Source: Prevotellaceae bacterium
GTDB lineage: Bacteria; Bacteroidota; Bacteroidia; Bacteroidales; UBA932
Assembly (NCBI GenBank): GCA_031259655.1
Contig: JAIRLF010000174.1
Location: forward strand, 1-7,342
Direction: 5' to 3'
Length of the DNA: 7,342 nt
Shown: positions 1-6,948 of the stretch, one piece after another
Numbering within the stretch: position 1 is the first letter of the stretch
How the letters are laid out: each line of letters opens with the position of its first letter
Notes under the pieces: model-generated
What the model was told of the DNA's origin: nothing
What the model saw: the letters and a program-made list of their open reading frames with translations, nothing else
Database searches by the model: none
Translations under genes and position numbers: made by a program

Positions 1-372
1 TTGGGAATCCGCAATTACAGAAAAATCCCCAACGAAAACATATTAAATACGGACGACCCTTACAAAGAAAGCGTTACACGTTTTGATATCCATATGGGAC
101 CGGGGATTGGTTTTGGATATAAGGATGTCAAGTGCTTTGTATCTCCGCAATTCGGTTTATGGTATGCGGGAATATCTAACAAAGGACTTAAAGTAAACAG
201 TACTGCTGCAATATCCGGCGATATAATTATACATATGGTGTCCTTGGGTGTTACGTATAGAATGTCTTCTCCACGATTGGTTTCTACTAACCGGCGTTTT
301 AGTAATAATCCGGAGAATGCTTACATTTTAATAAAACCGGCATTAGAATTTAGAGTGGGGGTATTTTTTTAA
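1..372 (+). CDS. C-terminal part of a probable outer-membrane beta-barrel protein (5' end outside window)
   Basis: The frame is open from the first base of the window to the TAA at 370-372, so this is most likely the last ~123 residues of a longer gene; the TTG at position 1 is not a credible start. The visible part has the texture of a Bacteroidota outer-membrane barrel: a glycine/aromatic strand (FDIHMGPGIGFGY, about residues 28-40), further strands with alternating polar and hydrophobic residues (FVSPQFGLWYAGI, MVSLGVTYRM), and a C-terminal strand ending in Phe (LEFRVGVFF), as expected for insertion by the BAM complex. No ligand-binding or enzymatic motif is visible, so no specific function is assigned. 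It is convergent with the metal efflux operon and probably unrelated to it. A periplasmic or other beta-rich protein is the alternative. Confidence 0.55.
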   Translation: MGIRNYRKIPNENILNTDDPYKESVTRFDIHMGPGIGFGYKDVKCFVSPQFGLWYAGISNKGLKVNSTAAISGDIIIHMVSLGVTYRMSSPRLVSTNRRFSNNPENAYILIKPALEFRVGVFF

Positions 373-406
373 GCGAAATTTAAGATTTCTCTGTCTGAAA
401 AGCAAT

Positions 407-439
407 ACCTGACAGGTTCTTAAAACTTGTTAAGTTTTA
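407..439 (+). terminator. Tandem small hairpins after the barrel gene, possible terminator
   Basis: A 4-bp hairpin (ACCT-GAC-AGGT, 407-417) is followed by a perfect 8-bp hairpin with a 3-base loop (TAAAACTT-GTT-AAGTTTTA, 421-439), 35-67 bases after the upstream stop codon. The sequence after the stem is AT-rich but not a clean T-run, so intrinsic termination is plausible, not shown. Both hairpins share the layout AAC(C/T)T-3 nt-A(G/A)GTT and look like two versions of one short palindrome. Confidence 0.35.
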
Positions 440-483
440 TAATATAAGATATTAAGAGGCAATAAGCGTCTTTGTAACTCGAA

Positions 484-514
484 GCAACCCGGATTGACAT
501 AACTTCCGGGTAGC
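484..514. terminator. Hairpin in the convergent intergenic region, possible bidirectional terminator
   Basis: ACCCGGA (487-493) pairs perfectly with TCCGGGT (505-511) across an 11-base loop. The stem extends by two more pairs (GC 484-485 with GC 513-514) past one A-A mismatch. It lies between the stop of the barrel gene and the stop of the channel gene, where read-through from both sides would need blocking. No T-tract follows immediately on either strand, although six T's occur on the plus strand at 539-544, so the terminator call is tentative. Confidence 0.35.
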
Positions 515-607
515 TTTGGGTTACAATGAGTAATGACGTTTTTTGTAAACAATATATTTTATATTTTTAATCACAAAGTTTTAGGCTTTGCTCGTAAAGG
601 ACATGCC

Positions 608-1783
608 TCAATATTCGATTCGTCTAAGTTCCGCGAAAGTTTTTTGGAACTCTCGTTCGGCGTTAAGTTTGAGATTGACTGTATTATAGTACAGTCCGAT
701 TTCGACGATATAATCGAGTAAAGAGATTTCGCCGGCGTCGAGCGCCTTTTTCAGCAGCGCGGTATTGTTGAGCGACGATAAAGACAGTTTATATTCGTCG
801 GCGGTAGCTTGCAGGCTTTTAGTTTTCTCGTACAGATTTCCGAGATATTCGTAAAACTGCAACCGGCTATCGGCTTGTTTAGTTTCGGTAGCTTTGAGAG
901 CGGCTTTTGCCTGTTTCACTTTGTTTTTATTTTCCCAGAGCGGAATCGAGATACCGACAGAGATACCCTGATACGCTTCGCCGACAACCTTTTCGCGCAT
1001 AAAACCGGCATAGAAGTTCGGTAGTGTCGCCGCCTTATTCAGAGCGATTTGGCTTTTAGCGAGTTCGATTTCCTGACGCACATATTCTAACACCGGATTT
1101 CGCTGTTCGGCTTGCGCAAACCATTCGTCGAAATTGTCCGGAATAACAGCGTCGCGGTATTCGGAATCGGATATCAACACATCGATACCGCCGTTCAGTC
1201 TTTTCAGTTCGGCGAGAATAGATTTCCGTTCTGTTTCCACACTTAGAATTTCACCTTTGACCGTAGCCAGATTCAGTTGCGCCTTATTGTATTCCAGGAT
1301 ATTGGCTTCGCCCTTTTCGAGTTGGTTTTTGTATCCGGCGGCAAGCGTTGCGGCATGTTCGAGACGTTGTTCGAGTTCCTTTTTCAAGGCGTTGTAATAA
1401 ATCAAATCGAAGACATACAGCCTTGTTTGCAACAGTATATCCAATCGTTCGGCTTTATATTGCAGTTCGAGCAGATGATTTTGTTTATCGGCAATCTTTT
1501 TCTTCACACCTGTAATAGTGGGGAAATCAAACGTTTGCCGGATACTTATATCCTTTCTATTACCTATATTATTAGGATTACCCCAAAGATAGTTGAACTC
1601 GACTTCGGGATTGGGCAGATAAATTCCGGTTTTGTTCTCTAATTTTTGCGCCTCGATGTTATCTTTCAAGGCTTTCAGAGTAGTGTTATTCTGTTCTACG
1701 GAATTTAATACCTCTTCGATACTGTTTTGGGCAAAAGTCGAACTGCCCGTCATTAAAATCAATATTATCAATAAATTTTTCAT
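608..1783 (-). CDS. TolC/CzcC-family outer-membrane efflux channel
   Basis: This should be the outer-membrane component of the tripartite metal pump, a trimeric channel-tunnel receiving substrate from the adaptor and RND pump. The 391-residue product starts with a signal peptide (MKNLLIILILMTGSSTFA, cleavage near residue 18-19) with no lipobox cysteine. Two related halves typical of the OEP family are visible: LPNPEVEF (56-63) is echoed by LPNFYAGF (254-261), and GEANILEY (158-165) by GEISLLDY (351-358). Long heptad-like helices at about 100-195 and 285-345 would form the periplasmic tunnel, and YQGISVGISIPLWE (271-284) is a typical barrel strand of the family. The length is on the short side but usual for CzcC-type members. 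The ATG overlaps the pump's TGA (ATGA, 1783-1780), which fixes the start and implies translational coupling. It is the last gene of the operon. Substrate specificity cannot be read from this subunit. Confidence 0.9.
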   Translation of the reverse strand: MKNLLIILILMTGSSTFAQNSIEEVLNSVEQNNTTLKALKDNIEAQKLENKTGIYLPNPEVEFNYLWGNPNNIGNRKDISIRQTFDFPTITGVKKKIADKQNHLLELQYKAERLDILLQTRLYVFDLIYYNALKKELEQRLEHAATLAAGYKNQLEKGEANILEYNKAQLNLATVKGEILSVETERKSILAELKRLNGGIDVLISDSEYRDAVIPDNFDEWFAQAEQRNPVLEYVRQEIELAKSQIALNKAATLPNFYAGFMREKVVGEAYQGISVGISIPLWENKNKVKQAKAALKATETKQADSRLQFYEYLGNLYEKTKSLQATADEYKLSLSSLNNTALLKKALDAGEISLLDYIVEIGLYYNTVNLKLNAEREFQKTFAELRRIEY

Positions 1784-4700
1784 ATACTATTTTTTATCTG
1801 TTTATTTTTTTTATATATAAGCACATACATAATTGGAACGATGAATCCGTTTAAGAAAGTTGAACTTAGCAATCCTCCAAGAATAACTTGCGCCATAGGA
1901 CTTTGGATTTCGTTGCCGGGGAGGTCGCCGCCCAGTGCAAGCGGGATAAGAGCGAGCGCCGAAGTCAGGGCAGTCATCAGGATAGGATTCAGACGGTCTA
2001 ACGAGCCGTGCATCACGCTTTCGAATGCCGATAATCCTTCGCTCTGCAAATCGTTGTAACGCGAAATGAGCAACATACCGTTACGCGTGGCGATTCCGAA
2101 AAGCGAAATAAAGCCGATAATAGCGGGGATACTGATGACTCCGTTAGAAAAATAGATTGTCAATACGCCTCCGATGAGCGCTAATGGCAAATTCAACAGT
2201 ATAACCAACGATTGCATCACGCTACGGAACTGATTGAACAACAAAAGAAAGATAACCAAAATCGAAAACACGGAAGTAATAAGTAAAGTACGCGACGCCG
2301 CCTGTTCGCTCTCGAACTGTCCGCCATATTCGATATGATAACCTTCGGGGAGTTGAATTTTGGCGTCGATTCTTTTTTGGATATCGTTCACAACTCCGCG
2401 CAGGTCGCGTCCGGCAACGTTTGCCGAAATCACGATTTTACGCGCCACATTTTCCCTGTTGATAGTGTTCGGACCTGTGGACGATGTGATTTTAGCGATG
2501 TTTGCCAGCGGGATTTTCCGATTTTTAGCGTCCACAGTCAGGTTTTTGATACGGTCGATAGTGGCGCGGCTGTCGTCGTTAACTTTCAGCGTCAAATCGA
2601 ATGCTCGATTACCTTCGTACACCTGCGAAACGACTTCGCCGGCAAGCATGACGTTGATGATTTCGGAAAATTCGGGCAGAGTAACGCCGTATTTTGCAAG
2701 CATATCGCGTTTCGGCTCGATTTTGAGTTGCGGACGTTCGATTTGCTGTTCCACGTTCAAGTCGGCGACGCCTTCCACGTCTTGAATAGCCGATTTGATG
2801 CGGTTTCCCAGCGTAAACATCTTATTCAAATCTGTCCCGAACAGTTTGATTGCGATATTCGCCTTTGTCCCCGACAGCATGTGGTCGATACGGTGCGATA
2901 TTGGCTGTCCGATTTCGATATTGGCTCCCGGAATCACTTTGAGTTTTTCGCGTATATCCGCCATCAGTTCATCTTTCGAGCGTTTGTCGAGGACGAAAGG
3001 CGCTTCGATTTCCGAGACGTTCACGCCAAGAGCATGTTCGTCGAGTTCGGCGCGTCCGGTTTTACGTCCGACAGTACTGATTTCGGGAATCGACAGCAAG
3101 ATTGATTCGGCGAGACGTCCCATTTTGTCCGATTCTTCGAGCGAGACGCCGGGCAATGTACTTACATTGACAGTAAACGAACCTTCGTTAAACGCCGGCA
3201 GAAAACTGCGTCCAAGCGTAAAGAACAGTACAACAGTAACTATCATCACGACGGCTGTTCCGCCGAGCGCAAATATCCGGTGTTTCAAAGTCCATTTCAG
3301 AGCTTTTTCGTATACGCTTTTTAATTTCCGTGCGATATACGGTTCTTTTTCGGGTTTATCGTTTTTCCTTGGTTTACTGAGTAAATAACTGCACAGTACG
3401 GGCGTCAGCGTGAGCGCGACAAGAGTTGAAGCAAACAGCGCAACAATAAACGCTATCCCAAGCGGCGCAAGCATACGCCCTTCCATCCCCGACAGGAAAA
3501 AAAGCGGCACAAAACTTGCAACGATAATAAGCGTCGAACTTAAAATCGGCATCCGCACTTCTTTCGATGCTTCGAATATAATGCTCATCGCGTTCGATTG
3601 TTCTTCCTTCGGTTTTTGCCTGTTTTCGCGCAGACGTTTGAAAACGTTTTCGACGTCGACAATAGCATCGTCGACCAGCGAACCGATAGCGATTGCCATT
3701 CCGCCGAGACTCATTGTATTTATGGTCAATCCCATAAATTTCAACGTCAATATCGCCGAAACCAGCGATAACGGAATTGTTACCAGCGAAATGAGAGTTG
3801 TCCGTACATTCATCAGGAAAACAAACAGGATGATAACCACAAAAATGCCGCCTTCGTAAAGCGATTTTTGGATATTGTCTATCGAACTGTTGATGAATCG
3901 CGCTTGCCGGAATACGTCGGTCGAGATTTTCACATCTGCCGGAAGTGACTGTTTCAGTTCGATAATCGACCGGTCGATTTTCTCGGTCAATTCTATCGTG
4001 CTGACGGCGGGTTGTTTATTGACGGTCATCAAAACCGCCGGTTTCGTATCGTTCGACGCAAGTCCCAGCTTTGGCGATTTGCTGCCGATTTTCACATCGG
4101 CAATGTTTTCGAGCAGGACAGGGAACTCGTTTACGCTTTTGATAACCGCTTTACCAAGTTCCGAGATTTTGGACGTCGAAAGTACTCCGCGTATAATGTA
4201 CTCGTTTCCATATTCGTACAGTACTCCGCCGGAAGCGTTCCGGTTCATTTCGTTCACGACGCCGATAACTTCGTCTAATCCTACGCCGTAACGTTTCATT
4301 CTTTCCGGGTCGAGCAATATCTGGTATTCTTTGATTTCGCCTCCGATAACGGCGACCTGTGCAACGCCTCCGGTGGAAAGCAGTCGTGGACGTATTGTCC
4401 AGTCTGCCAGCGTTCGCAAATCCTGCAACGAAGTCGAATCGGAGGTTAACCCGATAATTACCAATTCGCCAAGAATAGAGGATTGGGGACCAAGTGTCGG
4501 ATTCCCAACATTTGAGGGCAGGGCGTCTTTCACCACCGCCAATTTTTCGGATACGATTTGCCTTGCTCTGTAAATATCCGTACCCCAGTTAAATTCAATC
4601 CATACAACCGAAAAACCGGTTGTGGAAGCCGAACGCACGCGACGGACATCCGTTGCGCCGTTTACAGCGGTCTCGACAGGAAAGGTAACCAATCGTTCGA

Positions 4701-4881
4701 CTTCTTCGGGCGCCATACCTTTTGCTTCGGTCATCACAACCACCGTCGGAGCGTTCAAATCGGGAAACACATCGACTTCCATATTCGTTGCGGTATATCC
4801 TCCCGCTAACATCAGCAATATTGCCGCTACAAGTACAACCATACGGTTGTTCAATGAAAATTTTATTATCTTATTCAACAT
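1780..4881 (-). CDS. RND heavy-metal efflux pump, CusA/CzcA-like inner-membrane permease
   Basis: A proton-driven antiporter of the RND superfamily, 1033 residues and full length. TM1 is at about 13-31, followed by the first large periplasmic (porter) region, TM2-TM6 at about 343-500, a cytoplasmic linker rich in Lys/Glu (503-520), TM7 at 535-557, the second periplasmic region, and TM8-TM12 at about 868-1022. Overall features are of the heavy-metal (HME) type: the start MLNKIIKFSLNNR, VDVFPDLNAPTVVV (36-49), and GRAELDEHALGVNVSEIEAPF in the second porter region. TM4 carries LVDDAIVDVEN (402-412; D404, D405, D409, E411) and TM10 carries GIATRNG (929-935; R933), closer to AcrB's D407/D408/K940 than to the CzcA DGA motif. 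Of the three CusA metal-binding methionines only M668 (RIDHMLSG) seems kept, from a by-eye alignment. The family is certain; the substrate (Zn/Co/Cd/Ni or Cu/Ag) is open. The start follows a stop-containing heptamer array, 239 bases after the adaptor gene. Confidence 0.93.
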   Translation of the reverse strand: MLNKIIKFSLNNRMVVLVAAILLMLAGGYTATNMEVDVFPDLNAPTVVVMTEAKGMAPEEVERLVTFPVETAVNGATDVRRVRSASTTGFSVVWIEFNWGTDIYRARQIVSEKLAVVKDALPSNVGNPTLGPQSSILGELVIIGLTSDSTSLQDLRTLADWTIRPRLLSTGGVAQVAVIGGEIKEYQILLDPERMKRYGVGLDEVIGVVNEMNRNASGGVLYEYGNEYIIRGVLSTSKISELGKAVIKSVNEFPVLLENIADVKIGSKSPKLGLASNDTKPAVLMTVNKQPAVSTIELTEKIDRSIIELKQSLPADVKISTDVFRQARFINSSIDNIQKSLYEGGIFVVIILFVFLMNVRTTLISLVTIPLSLVSAILTLKFMGLTINTMSLGGMAIAIGSLVDDAIVDVENVFKRLRENRQKPKEEQSNAMSIIFEASKEVRMPILSSTLIIVASFVPLFFLSGMEGRMLAPLGIAFIVALFASTLVALTLTPVLCSYLLSKPRKNDKPEKEPYIARKLKSVYEKALKWTLKHRIFALGGTAVVMIVTVVLFFTLGRSFLPAFNEGSFTVNVSTLPGVSLEESDKMGRLAESILLSIPEISTVGRKTGRAELDEHALGVNVSEIEAPFVLDKRSKDELMADIREKLKVIPGANIEIGQPISHRIDHMLSGTKANIAIKLFGTDLNKMFTLGNRIKSAIQDVEGVADLNVEQQIERPQLKIEPKRDMLAKYGVTLPEFSEIINVMLAGEVVSQVYEGNRAFDLTLKVNDDSRATIDRIKNLTVDAKNRKIPLANIAKITSSTGPNTINRENVARKIVISANVAGRDLRGVVNDIQKRIDAKIQLPEGYHIEYGGQFESEQAASRTLLITSVFSILVIFLLLFNQFRSVMQSLVILLNLPLALIGGVLTIYFSNGVISIPAIIGFISLFGIATRNGMLLISRYNDLQSEGLSAFESVMHGSLDRLNPILMTALTSALALIPLALGGDLPGNEIQSPMAQVILGGLLSSTFLNGFIVPIMYVLIYKKNKQIKNSI

Positions 4882-4890
4882 AATTTTTTA

Positions 4891-5009
4891 ATTTACGATT
4901 GTTGATTTATGATTTACGATTTACGATTGTTGATTTACGATTTACGATTGTTGATTTACGATTTACGATTTACGATTGTTGATTTACGATTTACGATTTA
5001 TGATTTACG
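4891..5009. repeat. 17-unit heptamer tandem array between adaptor and pump genes
   Basis: The stretch divides without remainder into 17 consecutive 7-mers of three types: ATTTACG (11 copies), ATTGTTG (4 copies: units 2, 6, 9, 13) and ATTTATG (2 copies: units 3 and 16). A higher-order pattern of two or three ATTTACG units followed by one ATTGTTG is visible, so the array probably grew by duplication of 21- and 28-base blocks. On the minus (mRNA) strand it contains TAA triplets, so it is non-coding there. It ends 9 bases before the pump's start codon. Confidence 0.95.
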
Positions 5010-5061
5010 ATTTGGGCGATGCCGGCTGGTACATTCTGATTCAGACAGCGCGCGTAAGCCC
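5010..5061. other. Unique core between the two heptamer arrays
   Basis: A GC-richer core (contains GCCGGC at 5021-5026, GCGCGC at 5048-5053 and the palindrome TCTGA-T-TCAGA at 5035-5045) is bounded by GGGC (5014-5017) and GCCC (5058-5061). With the adjoining bases the borders read GATTTGGGC and GCCCAATC, nearly complementary. The core would form the loop of a long imperfect hairpin made by the two repeat arms in the polycistronic mRNA. No function is known to me. Confidence 0.6.
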
Positions 5062-5119
5062 AATCTAAAATCTCAAATCTAAAATCTAAAATCCAACAAT
5101 CCAACAATCCAAAATCCAA
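5062..5119. repeat. Second, roughly inverted heptamer/octamer array after the adaptor stop
   Basis: Starting at 5062 the sequence reads AATCTAA, AATCTCA, AATCTAA, AATCTAA, then AATCCAAC twice and AATCCAA twice, ending one base before the adaptor's stop codon (5121-5123, TAA on the minus strand). Read on the minus strand it becomes GATTTTAGATTTTAG... and GATTGTTGG..., matching the plus-strand units of the other array (GATTTACG, GATTGTTG) at about 5 of 7 positions. The two arrays are therefore an imperfect inverted pair around the 5010-5061 core. Confidence 0.85.
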
Positions 5120-5120
5120 T

Positions 5121-6311
5121 TTAATGACTGTGTCCTTCGGGCGTTATCGACGAGGTTGCCGCCAATTTCACCTGATATACTCCTTTAGTAACAACTTTGT
5201 CGCCGGCGTTCAAGCCCGACAGTATCGCAACCCGTTTGCCATCGCTTTGACCGGGCGTTATTTCCTGTTTTTTATAGCCTTCCTCGTCCAGTTGCAGATA
5301 TACAAAGAACAGGTCTTGCTCTTCGGTTATCGCCGACACGGGTACTGAAATGACATCGTTCAGCGGAACAGACAGCAGATAAATTTCGGTATATGAGCCG
5401 GGAATAATGTCGCCGACGTTATCGAACTCGAAAGTTACGGGGATGTAAAACGATTCGCTTTCGGCAGTTTTTCCGAACGATAATAGACGCCCGTTCAAGT
5501 CGGACAGTCTGTAAACCGTATCGTCATAAGCCGGTTTGAAGTTGGCGCTGCCGATATTTTTCAAGTACTTGAAATAGTTTTCGGGAACTTCTGCCCGCAA
5601 TTGCAGTCGCCGGTTTTGGGCAACCGTAACTATGGCTTGTCCGACGGAAACGTAATCGCCCTGCCTGATTAAACGGTTCTTGACAAATCCGTTGATAGGC
5701 GAGGTAACTTTCACGCCGTTAGCCGTTACGTTGGCTGACTGCGCTTCGTAAACCGTTTTTGCTGTCTCGTAACGTAGACGTATTTGCTCGTATTCTTTTA
5801 CCGAGATGATTTTGTCTTTTACTAATTCTTCGGCGCGTTGAAACTCTTTTTGAGCGGTTTCGTACGATATTTTCGCTTTTGCGACGGGGTCGCCTTCAAG
5901 GATGTTTTTTGCCGAAATGCTTACGAGCGCTTCGCCCGCTTTGACTGCTGTTCCTTCTGTAATCGAAGGATTGACAAAGGATACAATGCCGTTCGAGGTA
6001 GCTGCGACGGTTGCTTCGTCGCCCTGTGGGGTTTGTATTTGCCCGCTCACTTTGATTACTTGAGTGAAAACTCCTGCGGTTACTGTTTCTGTTTCGAGAC
6101 CGATGGCTTCGGCCTGCTCTTTTGTGAAACTGATTTCGTCGGAATGTTCTTCTGCGATTTCTGCGATTTCGTGATTATGACCATCGCCATCGCAATGTTC
6201 GTGCGATTCGGACGACGAATGGTCGTGGTCGTGTCCCTGTTGTCCGGAATGACAGCCGTATATAAATATTGTTGCTATTGTAATAATTCCAATTATATAT
6301 CTTCTTTTCAT
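5121..6311 (-). CDS. Efflux RND periplasmic adaptor (membrane fusion lipoprotein), His-rich
   Basis: The adaptor of the tripartite pump, linking the RND permease to the outer-membrane channel and, in Cus/Czc systems, delivering metal to the pump. The 396-residue protein has a lipoprotein signal (hydrophobic 5-19, then IYGC with C20 as the likely lipidated cysteine). A metal-ligand-rich linker follows at 21-56, with His at 21, 27, 29, 31, 37, 39, 45, 47 and 56 plus C40 and several Asp/Glu. Next come the barrel-sandwich half (about 95-135), a helical hairpin (about 140-195), the second lipoyl half (KVTSPINGFVKNRLIRQGDYVSVGQ, split across 201-225), a beta-barrel (235-315) and the membrane-proximal domain (316-388, ending LNAGDKVVTKG). 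The C-terminus is GHSH (393-396), another possible metal ligand. The start is fixed by the signal peptide. It lies 126 bases after the small His-rich gene. Confidence 0.92.
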   Translation of the reverse strand: MKRRYIIGIITIATIFIYGCHSGQQGHDHDHSSSESHEHCDGDGHNHEIAEIAEEHSDEISFTKEQAEAIGLETETVTAGVFTQVIKVSGQIQTPQGDEATVAATSNGIVSFVNPSITEGTAVKAGEALVSISAKNILEGDPVAKAKISYETAQKEFQRAEELVKDKIISVKEYEQIRLRYETAKTVYEAQSANVTANGVKVTSPINGFVKNRLIRQGDYVSVGQAIVTVAQNRRLQLRAEVPENYFKYLKNIGSANFKPAYDDTVYRLSDLNGRLLSFGKTAESESFYIPVTFEFDNVGDIIPGSYTEIYLLSVPLNDVISVPVSAITEEQDLFFVYLQLDEEGYKKQEITPGQSDGKRVAILSGLNAGDKVVTKGVYQVKLAATSSITPEGHSH

Positions 6312-6345
6312 TGTAATAATATTTTAATTTAATTTGTAAATAATG

Positions 6346-6380
6346 ACGAATCCTCTTCTTTTTATTCTCTACGGATTCGT
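6346..6380 (-). promoter_or_regulatory. Leader hairpin upstream of the adaptor gene
   Basis: ACGAATCC (6346-6353) and GGATTCGT (6373-6380) are perfect complements separated by 19 bases. The structure sits in the mRNA 35 bases upstream of the adaptor start codon. No T-run follows on the minus strand, so it is more likely an RNA-stability or translation-control element, or a binding palindrome with long spacing, than a terminator. No Bacteroides-type promoter was found in this gap. Confidence 0.4.
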
Positions 6381-6399
6381 AATAATAAAGAGAAATTAA

Positions 6400-6416
6400 G
6401 GCATTGTGCCAATGCC
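6400..6416 (-). terminator. Compact hairpin with T-rich tail after the His-rich gene, possible attenuator
   Basis: GGCATTG (6400-6406) and CAATGCC (6410-6416) form a perfect 7-bp stem with a 3-base loop. On the minus strand it begins 21 bases after the stop codon of the small His-rich gene and is followed by TTAATTTCTCTTTATT. The T-tract is interrupted, which suits partial termination, so the first gene could be made in excess of the pump genes. Confidence 0.5.
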
Positions 6417-6437
6417 GCGGAAAATTGCCCGAAACGG

Positions 6438-6902
6438 TCAGGCTATGGAATAGGGAGGAGCGCGTAAACCGTTGGTGCGATTTACGTTGTCGGATTCTCG
6501 GAAAAAGTTCCTTTCCTTATACCGGTGTTTTGTCAGATATACAAATTTTGCATCCGGAGTATAAAGATTAACGGTGTATAAAAATACGGGAACAAAATGT
6601 ATGTTGTGAGAATGTCCGTCGTGATGGAACTTGGATTTTATTTCGTTTTGGGCGGAGACGACGTATGTCGCTTTTGAAATACAGTTGTCGTCGGAAGTAT
6701 CTTCGTCGTCGTTATCGTGATGATGTGAACAGCAATCCGCAATATCTCCATCGCACTCATGTCCGGCATCATTATTCTCGTGTTGATAACAGTTTGTACT
6801 GATGCAAACCGTATCGCCGTGATGATGATGCGGGGTAATAACCGACACCAGCAACGTGATTGTCGCTAAAGCATTCAATAATATGGAAAATAATCGTCTC
6901 AT
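6438..6902 (-). CDS. Small exported His/Cys-rich protein leading the efflux operon
   Basis: A 154-residue protein starting at the ATG at 6902-6900. A longer reading to 6977 adds 25 residues, but a good Bacteroides-type promoter lies inside that extension, and the signal peptide begins properly at MRRLFSILLNALATITLLVS. After the hydrophobic segment (4-23) comes HHHH (25-28), then an acidic stretch with Cys at 33, 38, 50, 57, 58 and 74, HHH (60-62), HHDGHSHN (93-100), and the C-terminal GLRAPPYS (145-152). From memory it resembles the small His-rich hypothetical proteins (DUF6769-like) that Bacteroidota carry ahead of metal efflux genes; that family name is not checked. Likely periplasmic or inner-membrane anchored. 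A role in metal binding, buffering or delivery to the adaptor is inferred from composition and position only. No enzymatic motif is visible. Confidence 0.75.
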   Translation of the reverse strand: MRRLFSILLNALATITLLVSVITPHHHHGDTVCISTNCYQHENNDAGHECDGDIADCCSHHHDNDDEDTSDDNCISKATYVVSAQNEIKSKFHHDGHSHNIHFVPVFLYTVNLYTPDAKFVYLTKHRYKERNFFRESDNVNRTNGLRAPPYSIA

Positions 6903-6917
6903 GTCCAAAATTCGGCG

Positions 6918-6948
6918 CAAAAGTACAACATCTTTTCCAACCGGACAA
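6918..6948 (-). promoter_or_regulatory. Bacteroides-type promoter for the metal efflux operon
   Basis: On the minus strand TACTTTTG (6925-6918) matches the -7 consensus TAnnTTTG exactly, and TTG (6948-6946) stands 20 bases upstream, the expected -33 spacing for the primary sigma factor of this phylum. The ATG at 6902 follows the -7 box by 15 bases, giving a very short leader. This supports the 154-residue start for the first gene. Confidence 0.7.

Noticed and set aside
1..372. Complete small gene starting at TTG position 1
   Set aside because: The frame is open to the window edge and the product looks like the C-terminal strands of a larger barrel, so it is treated as a fragment.
2335..3105. 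256-codon open frame on the plus strand inside the pump gene, and many similar plus-strand frames between 809 and 4891
   Set aside because: They are antisense to the well-supported pump and channel genes, show no family resemblance or signal, and arise from the frequent TCG/CGA codons of the real genes.
4891..5119. CRISPR array
   Set aside because: The units are 7-8 bases with no unique spacers, so this is a simple tandem repeat.
5838..6332. 164-codon plus-strand frame with many Cys and Phe opposite the adaptor gene
   Set aside because: The Cys/Phe richness is the antisense image of the adaptor's Lys/Glu/Ala codons; the minus-strand adaptor has full domain support.
6312..6437. Separate promoter for the adaptor gene
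   Set aside because: No TAnnTTTG with a TTG at suitable spacing was found on the minus strand; only partial matches such as TTAATTTC.
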